NCBI GenBank assembly: GCA_950295325.1 | Contig: OX485806.1 | Span: 29,140,001-29,204,000 of the forward strand | Length of the DNA: 64,000 nt | Source of the DNA: Polytrichum commune | Taxonomy: Eukaryota; Streptophyta; Polytrichopsida; Polytrichales; Polytrichaceae | Direction of reading: 5' to 3' | Shown: positions 1 through 13,115 of the stretch, one piece after another | Layout: each line of letters begins with the position of its first letter | How positions within the stretch are numbered: position 1 is the first letter of the stretch | The notes under the pieces: model-generated | Seen by the model: only the letters and a program-made list of their open reading frames with translations | What the model was told of the DNA's origin: nothing | The model's database searches: none | Position numbers and translations under genes: made by a program

Positions 1-3000
1 GAAGCAGTACACCAACAGGAAGATGGATGTGAATGGGTAGATTCCGACGTTCAGGTATGCAACACGTTGCAGAAATTTCATTCGGGAACTAGCAAGGATA
101 GCATTGTTCCGGGAGAAGAAAATCTCGACGGATCCCGTTGCCCACCTCAGCACCTGCAATACATCCATGTCAAAGCTCAATTACGCTCCCATGTTGATGG
201 AAGTAAGGTACATAGGTCTCAGACTTCTTTCTTCCGACCATACCACTTCTCCTAGGATATGAAACACGCGATTAGTGCGAGATGGTCGGCAGATTCACAT
301 CAAGGCCGTCATCACTTTCCTAAAATAATTTGGAGCTCATATGAATCTTCTTCGTTATCAAAGTAAAGATTCTCATGCGCATTAAATGGTCATATAGGTT
401 TCGCCAATAATGTTGACTAGAATAAGTAACACATAATGCCATTTTAGTGTCCGTTCTTAACCACTCAAGAATATGTGTCCACATCATTGCTATGTTGAAA
501 TTGTCTAGAGTCTTACTTGATGCAGACGATCTGTAAGATTAATGGGGGCAGTTCCTCTGAATGCGTCTCGCTTCGTCACGCAATATATCGACCGCCATCC
601 ACGATTGTGCATGCGGAAACCTGTGACCACATCCTCTGTCACGGATCCATAAATCCATCCAACTCGTCCACCCCACTCCGTCTTGTCCTCATAAAAGCAA
701 GAAATCACATTGATAGCCTCGGCGACTACGCCCGCATCGAGAGGCTCCCTAGGAATCGTGAGAGCTCCTCCGGGCCGGCCGTTGTGAACACCCTTGTCTG
801 CGAGAGGCCGACCTTGGAATTCTGCCACTGGAATTGAAGCTGAGAAGATCACAGAGCTTCCGTAACGCTTGGGAAGCATGATTGACTCAACGTCATCGTC
901 ATCATCGCTGGTGGTGTGCTCGGTCAAACCGGTTGCTTCTGTGGGCCGTTTCTTGGAGTTTTTGTTTTTGTTCTTCTTGCCCGCGCAGCAACAGCAGAAT
1001 AATTTGTAGCAAATGCCATGTTCCCGGATGCGTGGGGGATCGAACCCATACAATGCAATTCTTCTAAACACACATCCTGTTCCGACATACACCGGTCCCT
1101 GCAACCCGTCGAGCGCCCTCATGTTGACGTCGAAAAAGACGGTGTTGTGATTGGCGTACCGATCGTTGGGATCAACTCCCTCAAAACGTTGTGGGAATTG
1201 GACGTATGCGAGGCGGTCGCCACCCTTGTCCATGAAGAAGCACATGGCCTCTCGGAGTGCCAGGGAGTTGAAGATGTAATGATCACAATCGAGATTGAGG
1301 ATGAATGGGCCGTTGGACATGACAGCGCTGGTGCGCACAAGAGCATTCATAGCGCCTGCCTTCTTGTTGTGATCGTAGCCGGGTCGCTTCTCACGGGACA
1401 TGTAGACGAGCATAGGTAGACGAATGTCGACGTCGGTGGTGTCTATCAAATTCTCCTCATCGCTGCTGCCCATCAGCGGCTCGCCGGTCGGAGGAGCTAG
1501 CATCACCTACACAATTTGCAGGCATGTCAGAACATGCCAACCTACGAATACCAGCCTGTGAAATCAACAAGTTGCATCACAAGAATAATCTAAGTCAAAA
1601 ATTCACCGTCTGTTTGTCGATACCAATAGCTTTAATCGACATAGCTTTGATAAGAAAAATTAAGGTTTACCTGAATGATGCCGGCATGGTCACCACGACC
1701 GTGTTCTTTTCCGGACTGAGTCCATGTTCCAGGCCAATGGGTTCCATCAGCCATCCAGGTGGCCTTGGGGATGTTCAGGGGCTCAGATGGATCTCCTCCA
1801 GACTCGATTTGGTTACGCTTTGCACGAATCTCCTCATGGGCATTGTACGCATCGGAGCGTCTGCGAATGGCATCAGGCAAGCCATTGATACGGACTTTGA
1901 ACTCATCGTACTCCCGCTTCACACGTCTCCGGTCCTTCACGAAGTCTGACCGTACTTTGTTCTTGGTGGGGTCTCCTCGCAACAGGAAATACGTCTCTGG
2001 ATTGCGCGGTTCAATCCTGTGCTTCCTGCAAAAGGGAACCCACACGCGTGCGAAACTGGCTGCTTCGGCCAGGGCCTCGAATGACAGCAACGCACCTCCG
2101 TCGTCGGAGAGGTAGCAGGACAACTTCTCAAGAGGGTACTCGGAGGCGAGGATAGAGAGAATGGTATTGGAGGTTGTGAGGGGAGGTTCCTTCTCAGGGT
2201 CAGCAGTCGAAACAAACACATCCACACCGGGAAGGTCAGATCTGCCGCTCGGATTCTCTGGTGAGGGCATCTCGAATTTCTCTTTGAGCACATTCAAATC
2301 AGTCAGGCGGTTGATGGGGCATAGCTTGGGAAGCTGATCTAAAATCCAAGAGAATGCGAACCAAATCTCGCAAATCACAGACATTCCCCACAGCCACAGT
2401 GCATCCGGATTCTGATGCTTCACTCGCCATGTCAGAAACAGGCCCAACACAACCATTCGAATCGCCACCAGTAATCTGCAGCAAAACCATCAGTTAACCC
2501 CACTCTTGCAAGCTTCAGCAAAATCAAATACCACATTTAATGTTTTCAACCTGTTCTGATCATTCTCCCTTATCAACCAACTACGAAACAGAAAATCGAA
2601 GTACACAACTTATTCATCGTGTAGAATTCTGATGATTTTACTGATCTGGACCTCGGACATAACCCTGGACCTGTCAAATAACTTTGTGACAACAGCACAC
2701 GAGTTTCGGAACCCGCTCTACTCGACAACCATAACAGTAGGAACATCATTGAATGCCTCTGTTGGTAAAAGCTCTGAATCCGTGTTTTCTCGAATTCACA
2801 GCGAAACTGAAAACATTGAGAGTTTCTATAGCCGATAAAAAATCAAAACCTGAATCAACAGATTACTTGAAGTCGCTTTGACCTTATATACATCGGAGCA
2901 TAACCAATAACCCTGGTACCAAACAACTTGTGACAACGTAATACAATTTTCTTTAGTTGTGCGAAGAAGGTCACGATGGCGTTCATAAGTGTTGGTCTTT

Positions 3001-4335
3001 GTACATAGGTGATGCATGGCATCAATAATCAGCGTCAACAATAGTATCAAAGAACCTATTGATGTATTTCAAAATTGTAATACAAGTTAAATATTGCTAT
3101 TTGATAATTATGTGAAGGTGAGAGAAATTTTGTATACCCAAGTTATTATTTGGGTCGATAACATTCTAAACCATATTGATACTAGGGCAGTTTCGACTAG
3201 GCATGAAGGTTCGTGCATTATATACAGATCCGAATGGTATCGAAAATAAAAATACCATCAAATAACCATACTCTACTGGTAAAAATATATGAAATCCTCA
3301 TTAGAGATACTCGAATGATATAAAGAAATGACGATATCAGATCAGCATTGGTGTTTACCTGTAGGGACTCAAGATGCCAGACGAGATTGTGATCTTCCTC
3401 GAGAGAGGGCGTCTGGCTTTATCTTTGAATTCAGGCATCGCAGTACCCAGCGACGGCATTTCTGTTCCACCCGCTTCACTGTAAGTGTCATCTTTCGGCC
3501 ACACAGCATTTCCATACCCGTAAGTGCCTTTGGTTTGGTAAAGCCAGCGATCATGGTCAAAATCCGACCCCGTGCTACTCAATCCCATGCTTGGCTTCGT
3601 TTTGAGAAGAGAAAGACGGCGCTCCATTCTGGAGCTATCATCACCCGGTGGCGGCAATGCACGCATGTCTGTCTCTGTTCCACTCTCCGACAATGGTTCG
3701 TCAGGAATCTTGTACTCATCCTTGCACCCTGGACACCGCCCTGACCCATTCAGCGCGTCGATGTAACAGTCCCTGCAAATTTTGAACTGACAATCACACG
3801 CAGACATATCCTCCCCTCGCTCGTTCCGCATCGCCTTCCCGTCACACCCATCCACCGCACAAGTTGGCCCTCTAGCGCCCCCAAGCTGGGGATGGTTACC
3901 CTCACCATCCATCATCTTCTCCAATGGATGCCCCCGTGTGTTGTTCTTGTAGCCGCCGGTGAAGATCGTGTTGGAGACAAATTGCTGATCACCTAAACCC
4001 TTTCCGCCTGCGGTATCCATTGGCCGCACTGACGGTGTTACAGACATGTGCTGATGATCTGGAGTTGCGGGGATCTGCACTGTGTACAAGAAATCTGACC
4101 CCATTTCGCTGTCTGTGACTCCGCCCATCTCACTGTCATCTCTGGAAAGGTTCGTGAACCTCCCGCTCGATGTTCGTCTAGTATGGTGAAGACCCACTGG
4201 ATTGCTGGATCCACCACCGCCTCCATTGTTGTTGTTGTTATTATTTTTATTGTTGTTGTTGTTGTTATTGTTGGTGTTCTTCCCCGCTCCCCGGAACCCA
4301 AGGCCGCCCGTTGCGGCAGACCTCGGTGAGACCAT
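1..4335 (-). CDS. CslD: Cellulose synthase-like D (CslD) glycosyltransferase, 3' end beyond window
   Basis: Family GT2 processive glycan synthase of Golgi or plasma membrane; CslD proteins act in tip growth and cell-plate wall synthesis (family knowledge). Exons read on the minus strand are 4335-3359, 2475-1671, 1506-517 and 153-1, with clean GT-AG borders and consistent phases, giving 975 residues before the window edge; about 150-200 C-terminal residues with the distal membrane helices should lie outside. Visible: Asn-rich run (residues 21-37), RING-like zinc finger with paired Cys (about 159-204), two membrane helices (about 327-370), the first catalytic Asp region ([14 protein letters not shown], about 410-423), DCD (about 667-669), TED (about 880) and QVLRW split exactly by the last visible intron (Q924/V925). 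The N-terminal zinc finger plus the long acidic/basic insert after the DCD region separates CslD from CslF-like members; CesA is the alternative but its N-terminus and plant-conserved region differ. Start chosen as the first ATG of a long open exon. Confidence 0.95.
206..503 (-). mobile_element. MITE family B copy in CslD intron 3
   Basis: This copy fills most of the 363-bp intron 154-516. It shares the ordered blocks of the other family B copies (for example 15380-15744 and 50724-51101): GGAGCTCATATGAAT, AGATTCTCATGC, AAATGGTCATATAGGT, ATGTTGACTA, then a CCACTCAAGAATA-type end. Ends are eroded and no target duplication is visible. Confidence 0.7.
2988..3300 (-). mobile_element. Degraded hAT-like MITE family A copy in CslD intron 1
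   Basis: Begins AGTGTTGGTCTT and follows the copy at 18830-19156 block by block: ATAGGTGATGCATGG, GGTATCRAA-type motifs, a TTATTTGGGTC block, ATATTGATACTAGG, then ATGAAGGTTC. The terminal inverted repeat at the far end is no longer recognisable, so the right border is approximate. Confidence 0.75.
4215..4280. repeat. GTT/AAC trinucleotide repeat coding poly-Asn in CslD
   Basis: Interrupted GTT triplets on the plus strand encode an Asn run with one Lys interruption (residues 21-37 of the CslD protein), followed by a short poly-Gly stretch. It lies in the poorly conserved N-terminal tail ahead of the zinc finger. Confidence 0.9.
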
Positions 4336-5660
4336 CTTGATGAATTAATTTTTCTTCCGGTGTTCCCTAAAAGCTCAAACAACTTTTCAAATCCCTGAAA
4401 ACCTGGAGATCCGTAAATCTCGGTTGCATCAATCACCGGGTGGTGATGATCCCTTTTGAATGGGATGGTTTGAGCGACACACAGAATTTCTGGATGGAGC
4501 GAGCTGCTCCTTTTGGCTTGGTTTCTTCTTAACTGGCTGACATCACCCCGTATCAAGCAATGTTAACCTCCGAATGGAAAATACGTTTCGATTAGGAAAC
4601 GAAATGGAGGAATTTTTAATGCAAGATGTTTGTTCGACGTGAGCAGTGAAGTGAAAGAAGAAATGACGACTGAAAGCTAAAACCTTGAACCTAAAACCCT
4701 TACTGGCAATGAAACTCAAATATTCAAATGGGGAAGTTTCAAGAGGTTTTGCAACATCGTTCAATGAATTCTCTCATACCAATGAGCCCACAAATACAGC
4801 AAGATCTGTTCTCGAACTTATTATTACGAGAAGTACACATAGGAGTGATTTCTCCCTAAGATAAATATCAGATCGTGAAGTCTACCCCACGTACCTGTGA
4901 CCTGGTAAGATCTGTTCTAAGCCCACTCAAATATGAGGAAGACAGAGAGATTCAAGAGGGCTTTCAACATCTCTCCTTTTTACCAATGCAACCAGAGTAT
5001 CAGATCCTCAAGTCCACAGCTAATGCAATGTAACCGTGATCTACGAAGATCTGTTCTCCGAACATCTTGCAAATATTTACGTGAGAGTGATTCAAGAGAC
5101 CTTCCCCAACGTCTTTCAACAATTCGACCAGATCAACATCCGATCCTGCCAAACCTTTAACTACCACAACGTAATGGTGACCTGAGATCCTCGAATGTCT
5201 TGCAAATATTCAAATGGGAGGTGGTACAGACGGAAGTGCAGATTCAAGAGGAGATTCAAATGGAGCGAGCGCTCTGCTTGGATAGGTACAAACCAACTAA
5301 AAAGAAAATCCTCTCAAGAAGAACATACCAGAGGCAACCACAACAGGTCGATCGATCTCCAACCCGATCGATCTGCTAACAACACGGAGTCGATCCCCCT
5401 GAGATCGATCCAAATCCGCTCGGCTCAAAGAATGCAGCCAGCACAATGGTCACATGCCGATCACATATTGCTGCTCGCTCCACCTGCGATCATGAAGCTC
5501 GCAGATTCATTCTTCGACCCGCGAGCTGCTGCTTCGATCGATTACGATAAGCCGGCGAACTCTATACAACACATGCGGATGCCCGCACCTCCACTTCATC
5601 GTAACCTTATGGTACAACAATGTGACCGGGCCGATCGGGGCATGTAAATTCCAAACCTTT
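4336..5660 (-). promoter_or_regulatory. CslD upstream region with diverged tandem repeats
   Basis: No coding exon is recognisable here. The segment nearest the ATG is probably 5' UTR and promoter. From about 4730 to 5260 a unit recurs in diverged form: AGATCTGTTCT occurs near 4803, 4909 and 5047, each followed by a block with ATTCAAGAGR and a CTTGCAAATATT-like motif. Around 5345-5560 GATCGATC motifs cluster. No TATA box or initiator could be assigned with confidence. Confidence 0.4.
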
Positions 5661-6029
5661 TTGCGCGGCAAAGGCCCAAAAATGGCGACAAGTCGGATGG
5701 TTAAAATTGAGAGTTACCCCGCCTGAATTCATTATTAATGTATACCGTTATCCAAGTTTAGGCCGCAACTGCTGCTCCCGCATCACACCCATCAGGCTCC
5801 TCGATTAATCTAGCTGTAAAGACGGTCAACGTGGGACGGGTATGGCCTGGATTGCGGGAACGAACCAACGAACAATTTGTAATATCGTAACAAATTCACT
5901 GGGTTGCGCGTGGCGATAATGATGGAATCATCAATCAGCGATTCTAATTTCCTCGTCCGACCCCACAAACCAATCGAAGCCGGGCCGTTCTAGCGGTCGA
6001 ATCTCCGCCAGTTGCGTCTCATTGCGGTA

Positions 6030-6240
6030 TCGAGCGTCAAGTCGGCGGCTGCGGCCGCCCGACCTTTCGCTTACGGCATTCTAGAATCTGCTGGATCCCC
6101 ATTTTCCTTGGACCTCGCAAAGCGACTGAAGCTTCGTTCTAGGGGTCGCCGCCCGTCGCGGCTCACTGCGGCAGCCCTAAGCCGGCGTCTGCGGCTGCGG
6201 CTGCCTGGGTATATAGAATCTGGTAGATCCCTCTTTAGTT
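6030..6240. repeat. GC-rich partial direct duplication
   Basis: GGCTGCGGCCGCC followed by TTCTAGAATCTGCTGGATCC is echoed about 140 bp later by GGCTGCGGCTGCC followed by TATAGAATCTGGTAGATCC. GC content is much higher than the flanks. No coding potential is assigned. Confidence 0.5.
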
Positions 6241-6754
6241 TACCGAGTAAACTGCCGCTAACACTGTGTATGGTAATTGGGGTCACGTGCACTATTTCCA
6301 AAGTCTACACTAAATTGTTTGGAAATATCACGTCCTTTTAACTGTGAGTCAACATGACACTATTTATCATATAAAGGCTCCGCAATGCTCCATCCAGCCA
6401 ATCATGACAATATATGATTTAAATAACAGGCAATGCAATCCAAATAATGTTAGTAAATATTTCTTTTTTATATTTTGTATTGTCAAACATGTATTGTTTT
6501 ATATTTGGGTATCGAGATGTTTATAACTCGTTTATATGAATATTAACATGTACCATGGGGGGGGGGGGGGGCAATGACAGTTTTTCCTTACGTGTTCATT
6601 TTGAAGAATCGTTTTCAAAATAAGAACAATACATGTTTCATGATATTAGTCTACATGAACTCAAACGAAAGACTTTATGGACAAAATGACAGTTTAAAAG
6701 CATTGGGGTTCCAAGTCAACTCAAAGATGTATTATAAAATGTAATTCGATCATT

Positions 6755-7090
6755 CTAAATTTTGAAATGTACGTGTATAGAACATGCCCAAGGGTGGTGG
6801 TTGAAACTTTAATGGTTGAGCACTTTGGAGTTCATCACAAAGGGCATAAGGCATGTGCAAACATGCAATTGATCTCATTCTCTTCACTTTATCTCTCCTC
6901 TTACTATCCCTACACCTTCACCTATTTCGCAACAACCACCACAAATGTAAAGAACATGTTCAATTCAACCCTTGTGTCGAAATCTAAAATTTGAAATATA
7001 TGTTTAAAGAATATTATGCCCAAAAGCAGTGATTTAAATTTTGATGATTAGCACTTCAGAGTTTATCACAAAGGCCATGAGCCATCTTTG
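6755..7090. repeat. Diverged tandem duplication, period about 230 bp
   Basis: The block from about 6755 (AAATTTTGAAATGTACG ... TGCCCAAGGG ... GAGCACTTTGGAGTTCATCAC) recurs from about 6985 (AAAATTTGAAATATATG ... TGCCCAAAAG ... AGCACTTCAGAGTTTATCAC). Order and spacing are preserved with substantial divergence. Confidence 0.65.
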
Positions 7091-7215
7091 ACTTCTAGGT
7101 CATTGATGGAATTAAGCAGCTTTGGGAAATGATCAATACTTCTATAGTGTGACATTTAGCATTACTTGAAATGATGGTTTTATGTTGTCATATGCAACAA
7201 GATCATTATTTAAAC

Positions 7216-7567
7216 TAATGATCTTAATGGACACTTACATTTGAGTGGTATGTGGTCATGTGTGGTTCCAAGAACACACACCAAAAACACATGCCAAGTT
7301 CAAAAGAGATTGGACTACATGCTCAAAAAAAATATCTCAATAGTCAACGGATTTGGGAGAACTTAGCATGAAACCATCTAATAAGCACAATAGTCTTTGT
7401 CTTGATAATGAATAAAATATTTATTCAAGCTCCAAAATTTATGAGGAAAGCAACTACAACCTTAATTTGGACTTGCTAACCATCTTGTACTAATTGCATG
7501 TTTCATATCCTACGAGAAGTGGGCTAGCCATGCCAAAAAATAACCATTTAAGACCCATCTACCTTAA
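7216..7567 (+). mobile_element. MITE family B copy (intergenic)
   Basis: Opens with a CTTAATGGACACTTACATTTGAG-type end and closes with AAGACCCATCTACCTTAA. Internal blocks (GAGTGGTATGTGGTC, AAAGAGATTGGACTACATGCTC, ATAAGCACAATAG, ATCCTACGAGAAGTGGGCTAG) match the intronic copies at 19511 and 49706. Confidence 0.7.
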
Positions 7568-8071
7568 TGTCAAGTGTTGTGTACTCATACTTTACCATTG
7601 TTGAGCGTACGATTGCCAAGTGACACATGGTTACACAAATGATCAACTTGTTGATCGTTAGTGTAACCTACCAGGCACCAATGCCCATTCATGTGTGCAT
7701 GCAACAAATACACTTGATAGCCATCAAATACCTCACCTAACTCATGCTCAATAAAGAAAAACTACCTCCCAAAGTCAACCCCATGATTCCAATCCACATG
7801 TTACAACAAGAAGAAAAATCATGCCTTCATAAGACCCACCCTCAAAATACACACCATTGCGGACCATTGCTAAACAAATAGTCATAGACCCCCAAACGGG
7901 CTTATACCGTATTGCCCTTGTCTTTGGTTTCTAATAGGAACTACCTTTGACATGTGGTAATAACACTTGTCCCATATACCTGCACAATGAACGTGTTTCG
8001 TTCATAATTGAGCTTGTGGCTATGATCAAGGTAAAATCGTCCCTCATTCATGCCAAGACTAGAGGTTAGTG

Positions 8072-8103
<32 letters not shown>

Positions 8104-9407
8104 TCTTGATTTTGCCTTTAAAACTAAAAAGTAACATTATTGACAATTTAATATGAGTATTCCAATAGGGTTGAGACACCTAAAGGGAATCCACACCACA
8201 GTTAAAAGGTTGAACTAAACTTAACCATGGGTTAAAATACTATGGTAAAGAATAGTTACCATACTTCGCGTTTTTAGGGTTTTTGTGACCTAAAACAACC
8301 TCCTTGCTTGACCACACCAATACTTAAGCTTCCCATTCTTCCATGTGAAAACTCTTTTACATGCGTGAAGGAAAACGCTTAACTTTGAGTGTGAGAACAA
8401 GGTTGGAGGGGAGGTGAAAAAACTGACATTTGGTGTACTAAAGATTGTTACTATCAAGTTACACAACATGGCAAAAGAGCAGGTAAGTATACTCATTGAT
8501 TTGTAATGAGTATTGATGTTGTAAACTATCAATGGACTTGACAGGTGAGGTTAATGTGTGACATGGATAGCAACTGAGCTAGTTGAAGACACCTGACACA
8601 CGCCTTTCTACCACACATTTGTATGTTTGGGTTGGCACGGGTGCAGGTGAGGCTAGCTCTTCACATTTTCTACACCAACAATAGTACATTGTTCAAGTTT
8701 GAATACTCTTTCACCTTATTATATGATAAGCATGAAAGTAGTGTTATTGCTTTGAAATAGTATTTTGATTAGCACACAACCACTACAAAGTAGTTGAGAC
8801 AATATTGATACATATGTACAAGTTTACATATGATATACTCAACCTATTACTTGATGATGATATTGGTGACATTGGTAACATTAGTTACATTGGCTTCCAA
8901 ACACAATGCAGTACATAGATATAACTGTATTCTAGATTATGATTACTTAGCATAATACAATACAGAGTAAAGCTATATTATGGGCTAAACTTCTACAGAG
9001 TTAAACTTTGGTCTAGATTGTATATCTGCAGAGTTAAACTACAATCCGAACTACGTTTATGTTGAGTTAGACTCTGTTCTGAACTAAGGTTCTGAACTTA
9101 GGTTCTGGACTAAGCTTATGTATACAAGTCATGTAATGAGTACACCAAATCTCTACATTCTGACTACTCATACCACACAAAGAGAGTTTTTAGTTAACTC
9201 TTGAAAAATCAAGCCATTCCATATTGTACAAAGCCTAGTACTACAAGCATAATGATAGACACTATGACTTGAAAGGAAATAGATTTGTGTTGAGGAAAAT
9301 CCCACCCACCCACCCACCCACCCACCCTTGCTTTATTTTGATGAAGAATAGAAAGGAAAGGGCCTCTGAAAAGAGGAAGATCAAGCTTTGAAAAAAGCTC
9401 TGAAAAG

Positions 9408-9410
<3 letters not shown>

Positions 9411-9483
<73 letters not shown>
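9411..9483. repeat. CT dinucleotide microsatellite
   Basis: Nearly perfect CT repeat of 73 bases, preceded by CCCA tetranucleotide repeats at 9301-9327 and by another CT tract at 8072-8099. Confidence 0.98.
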
Positions 9484-10920
9484 GTAATGTAAGGTATGTG
9501 GCCTTATGTGGTCACACTTCTTAACCCCTAGATGACCAACGAACCAAAACTTATGATCAAACTTTGACCTAAAGGTCCTGGATGAGAGGGTAGTTTAAAT
9601 AAATCAACACAAATTTTGGATCACGCGTGGGGAAAACATTCTTTAACGTACAATGTCTAAAGTTTTGTGATCTTACATATAATGGTGCTCGTCTATGATT
9701 TTTTGAGTGACTCACATCTCTTTATTCATTTTTTATATTAAATGTGGACATTTTATATAACACTCACATGTGAGTTGTTTGTTTTCAAAGCTTCCATAGA
9801 TTGAAAGCACATAGTTTTGTGACAACTTTGACAAAACATAACATTGCATTGCATCCTAAGTTTGTCTTGTGGGTCCAACATTTTGAACAAGGTACACACA
9901 AGGCATTTGGGAAATAACATGGCCATGATGCATGACAAACTCATAATTCATTCTATATTGAATCATGATCATGTGCTCTTGGAACACGTGGGCTAGTCCC
10001 ATCAAAGCATGGAACTATCAATGATGCATGCAACATAAAAGAGTAGATCGTGGAGGTTGTACCAAGGGCTAGAGAACAAGGACACAATGCTTATTATTGA
10101 TATGAAGTTTGGCTCTTGAATTAGTACTCGAGTATTTGTGGACATTCTGGGCAATTCCAAACAAACATATTGCTTGACTTACTCCTCCAAATCCCTTCAA
10201 TATCCTGACTTCTTCCCACAACTTTATTGTTGTGTGTCATGTGTGGCTTCTATTGGTTTTACGTTATGCATTTATGACCATATAGTTGTGTGTATGCACT
10301 ATGTTTTTCTTTGTTATCACAATGAGTGCATATTTCTAGACTATCCAAAAGTCCATAATTACCTAAATACTAGTTTTGACTATATTATGTCAATACCTTG
10401 TGAATTTTGAAGTCAACATTTTGAAGCTCATGGAGGTTTTGAGCATTCAAACCACATGGATATGATCTAAAAATCACAATACATGTTCTTTTGTGGAAAG
10501 ATGAATTGTTTTGAAAAATGAAGTCAAAGCTTCTAATGAATCTATATATTGAATCCTTGAGCATCTGGGGGTTAATCAAGCATATGTATTCTTGAGTGGT
10601 CAATGGAAAGATTTATACTTAAGAATGGACACCCAAAAAACACATGTCACTATAAAACATGACCACCTAGTAGTTGCTTATATTATATACACCATTATAA
10701 GTTCAACAATGATTATAATTGGGAGATCTACGAAATTGGTAAAAGAGGAAAAAGAACGTGCACCATGAACTCTTATAGCTTGCATTTATCCTCCGATTCT
10801 GAAGCTTCAATTTGTGACAATCTTTGTGATACACAACTGATAACCTCGTGAGCCTAACTCATGATCATGTGCGATGGCCAACATTGTATGGGGCTTTTAA
10901 ACATTTCAATGGAAGACCCA

Positions 10921-10961
10921 AGAAGAAGAAGAAGAAGAAGAAGAAGAAGAAGAAGAAGAAG
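10921..10961. repeat. AAG trinucleotide microsatellite
   Basis: Perfect AAG triplets over about 41 bases. The Lys-rich open frame across it is a by-product of the repeat. Confidence 0.97.
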
Positions 10962-11123
10962 ACACGTGTTGTTATCACAATGGTCAGGGACCCATGCGTT
11001 CTGATGTGGGGAATACAATTTAGCAATCTAATGTTGAACTGGATAGCCCCACTCTAAGGTTGAGGCATCTATAACTGATAAAATAAGAGAGTTTGCATCT
11101 ACTTAGAAGGAGTAATAGTTGTA

Positions 11124-11153
<30 letters not shown>
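11124..11153. repeat. TG/TA compound microsatellite
   Basis: A run of TG followed directly by TA dinucleotides. Confidence 0.97.
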
Positions 11154-11154
<1 letters not shown>

Positions 11155-12424
11155 CCTTGTGAAGAGAAACAAACTCTTAGGAGAATGCATTTTTATTTAT
11201 TTAAAAATCATGAATATAGAAATTGTTACAAATTTTGAAGCATACATTTCAAGGTTACACATAGTCAATCTATATGTTAACTTATATCCACTCATCTCAA
11301 TGCTACTCCTTGGCTATGACAATTATTAACACTCTTATGAGAGTAATTAATCACAAGTTTCCACCACATAAAATTTAAATTTGTTCGCCTAAGAAATATA
11401 GATCTCATCCATGTCAGCATTCCATGACCTTGATGAGCAATTAAATGGACTTGGTAGAATGTGGATGCCTCGACCTTACATGTAGCTTTTGAATGATGCC
11501 ATAAACATTGTGTGGTAAGCTTCTAAAGCTTGTCAATAGAGGTGTACCTATGTCAAAAACCCATTATTGAAGTACGATTTACAAACCTAATTTGGAGTTG
11601 GCTTCCGAAAGAAATCTATAGAGGATGAATTATAAACTATAGATGAAACCAACAACATTGGCATTGATTGCCAAAAAATCTTATAAGCAATTTTGAATCC
11701 CAATGTTCTTGAGGGGGGAAGATTAGTAAAGAGAATAACTTTTGATGGATTCATGATAGAGATGTTCATTGTCCAATGGATGAGTCTAATCTAACCCAAG
11801 TTGAGAGTTCGAGCCCTTGAAAACCTTGCCCCCATTTTTTCAAGCTGGCCCCAAAGATTTAATACCAAAATTATGCCACCTAAGACGTTACATATGATGA
11901 GTAAAATTAGGACCCAACTCAATATGAAACCCTTGGGTCAGATTTGATGGAGTGGAGCAATCCTATTGGTTGAAATTCTTATAGTTTAGGCCGGCCCTCA
12001 ACATGGTCCTTAGTAAAAAGTGGGCCCCTAGTAAAAAGAGGGCTTTACATTGTCTACTACACAACCCTAACTTGGTTATGAAAGTAAAAGAAAATGTGAG
12101 ACCACGTTATGTTGGGGTGAAGCCACGTGGACCCCACACATAAAGATTGATGACTCATCAGTACCATATTGGGCCCCACCACCAGCACTACTCCCCCTCG
12201 TACTCCTCCGACAGTACTCCTGCCTTCTTCGACTGGGATCGATCGATCTCAAGGTTGGTTGTGTCAATTCTGTTTTACAAATGCAAGTATACACAAGGTG
12301 ATCGTAAGGATAGGACGAATTTTTGTGAATCTTGAGCTCTTACTCACCTGGTGAGCTTCAGAGAGAGTTGTTCGTGGTGACAGAAATTACCTTCAAGTGT
12401 GTAAACTACTCCAGCAAGTGCAGA

Positions 12425-13115
12425 ACATCATCATCATCATCTCTTCTTGTAACCTGGGTTTCGGAAGCAATTGCATCAGAAGGAACTTTATGTGAGGGAA
12501 TCACCGATCAATTGCAGTGCTGTGGAAGTGGAGAAATCACCGTTGGGCTCTTGGGTTTCGTGTGGGGTGAGTGAGTGGTGGAGGAGGGGGATTAGTCTGC
12601 ATTGCAATGAGTTCTGGACTGCTTTTCAATTTGAAACATTATTGAATAGAGAGCGACGGTGGTGCGTTCTTGAGTTTCTGACTGTTTCTGGTTCTCGAGC
12701 TTGGTTTGCTCATGCAAGTTGCCTGCTCAGGGTTTTGTGGGCTACTAGGGAAGATATTACTGGATTTTTTATTCGGGGTTATAGTGCCACAAAACCTCAT
12801 CATCATCATTATTTGTTCTTGTACCCTACGTTCAGGAAGCAATTGCACCAAAAAGGTTTTATTTTGAGGGAATTGTAGTGCTTTGGAAGTGGAGGACTCA
12901 CTGTTTGGCTCTTGAGTTTCTTGTGGGTGAGAGGTGGAGGAGGTAGATTAATCTGCATTGCAATGAATTTTGGTCTACTTTTCAATTTGAAACAATCTTG
13001 TAGTGAAAGAGAGTGAGGATGCATTTTGAAGTTTTTGAGCGTTTTTAGCTTTTGAGCTTGATTTGCATATGCAAGTTACCTGCACGGGGTTTTGTGGGCT
13101 TGCTTACTAGGAAGG
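12425..13115 (+). repeat. Diverged tandem duplication upstream of the mannosidase coding exons, period 372 bp
   Basis: Unit 1 (about 12425-12755) and unit 2 (about 12795-13115) share ordered blocks: a CATCATCATCAT run, GAAGCAATTGCAYCA, GGGAAT, GTGGAAGTGGA, TTGGCTCTTG, CTGCATTGCAATGA, TTTTCAATTTGAAACA, CATATGCAAGTT or its equivalent, and GGTTTTGTGGGCT. The shared GAAGCAATTGC block lies exactly 372 bp apart. The position suggests leader or first intron of the mannosidase gene; no reading frame is conserved across both copies. Confidence 0.8.

Larger units (their letters stand above)
5661..12424. other. Gene-poor intergenic DNA with microsatellites and small duplications
   Basis: I see no credible coding exon in this stretch; open frames are short and lack recognisable domains. 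It holds a GC-rich duplicated block (6030-6240), a diverged tandem duplication (6755-7090), a MITE family B copy (7216-7567) and simple repeats: poly-G 6557-6571, CT 8072-8099, CCCA 9301-9327, CT 9411-9483, AAG 10921-10961 and TG/TA 11124-11153. The last few hundred bases before 12424 probably belong to the promoter or leader of the mannosidase gene. Confidence 0.6.

Noticed and set aside
517-1419. Long open frames on the plus strand opposite CslD exon 3
   Set aside because: They are antisense to a well conserved glycosyltransferase exon and have no domain of their own.
10848-11057. Lys-rich open frame
   Set aside because: It is a by-product of the AAG microsatellite.
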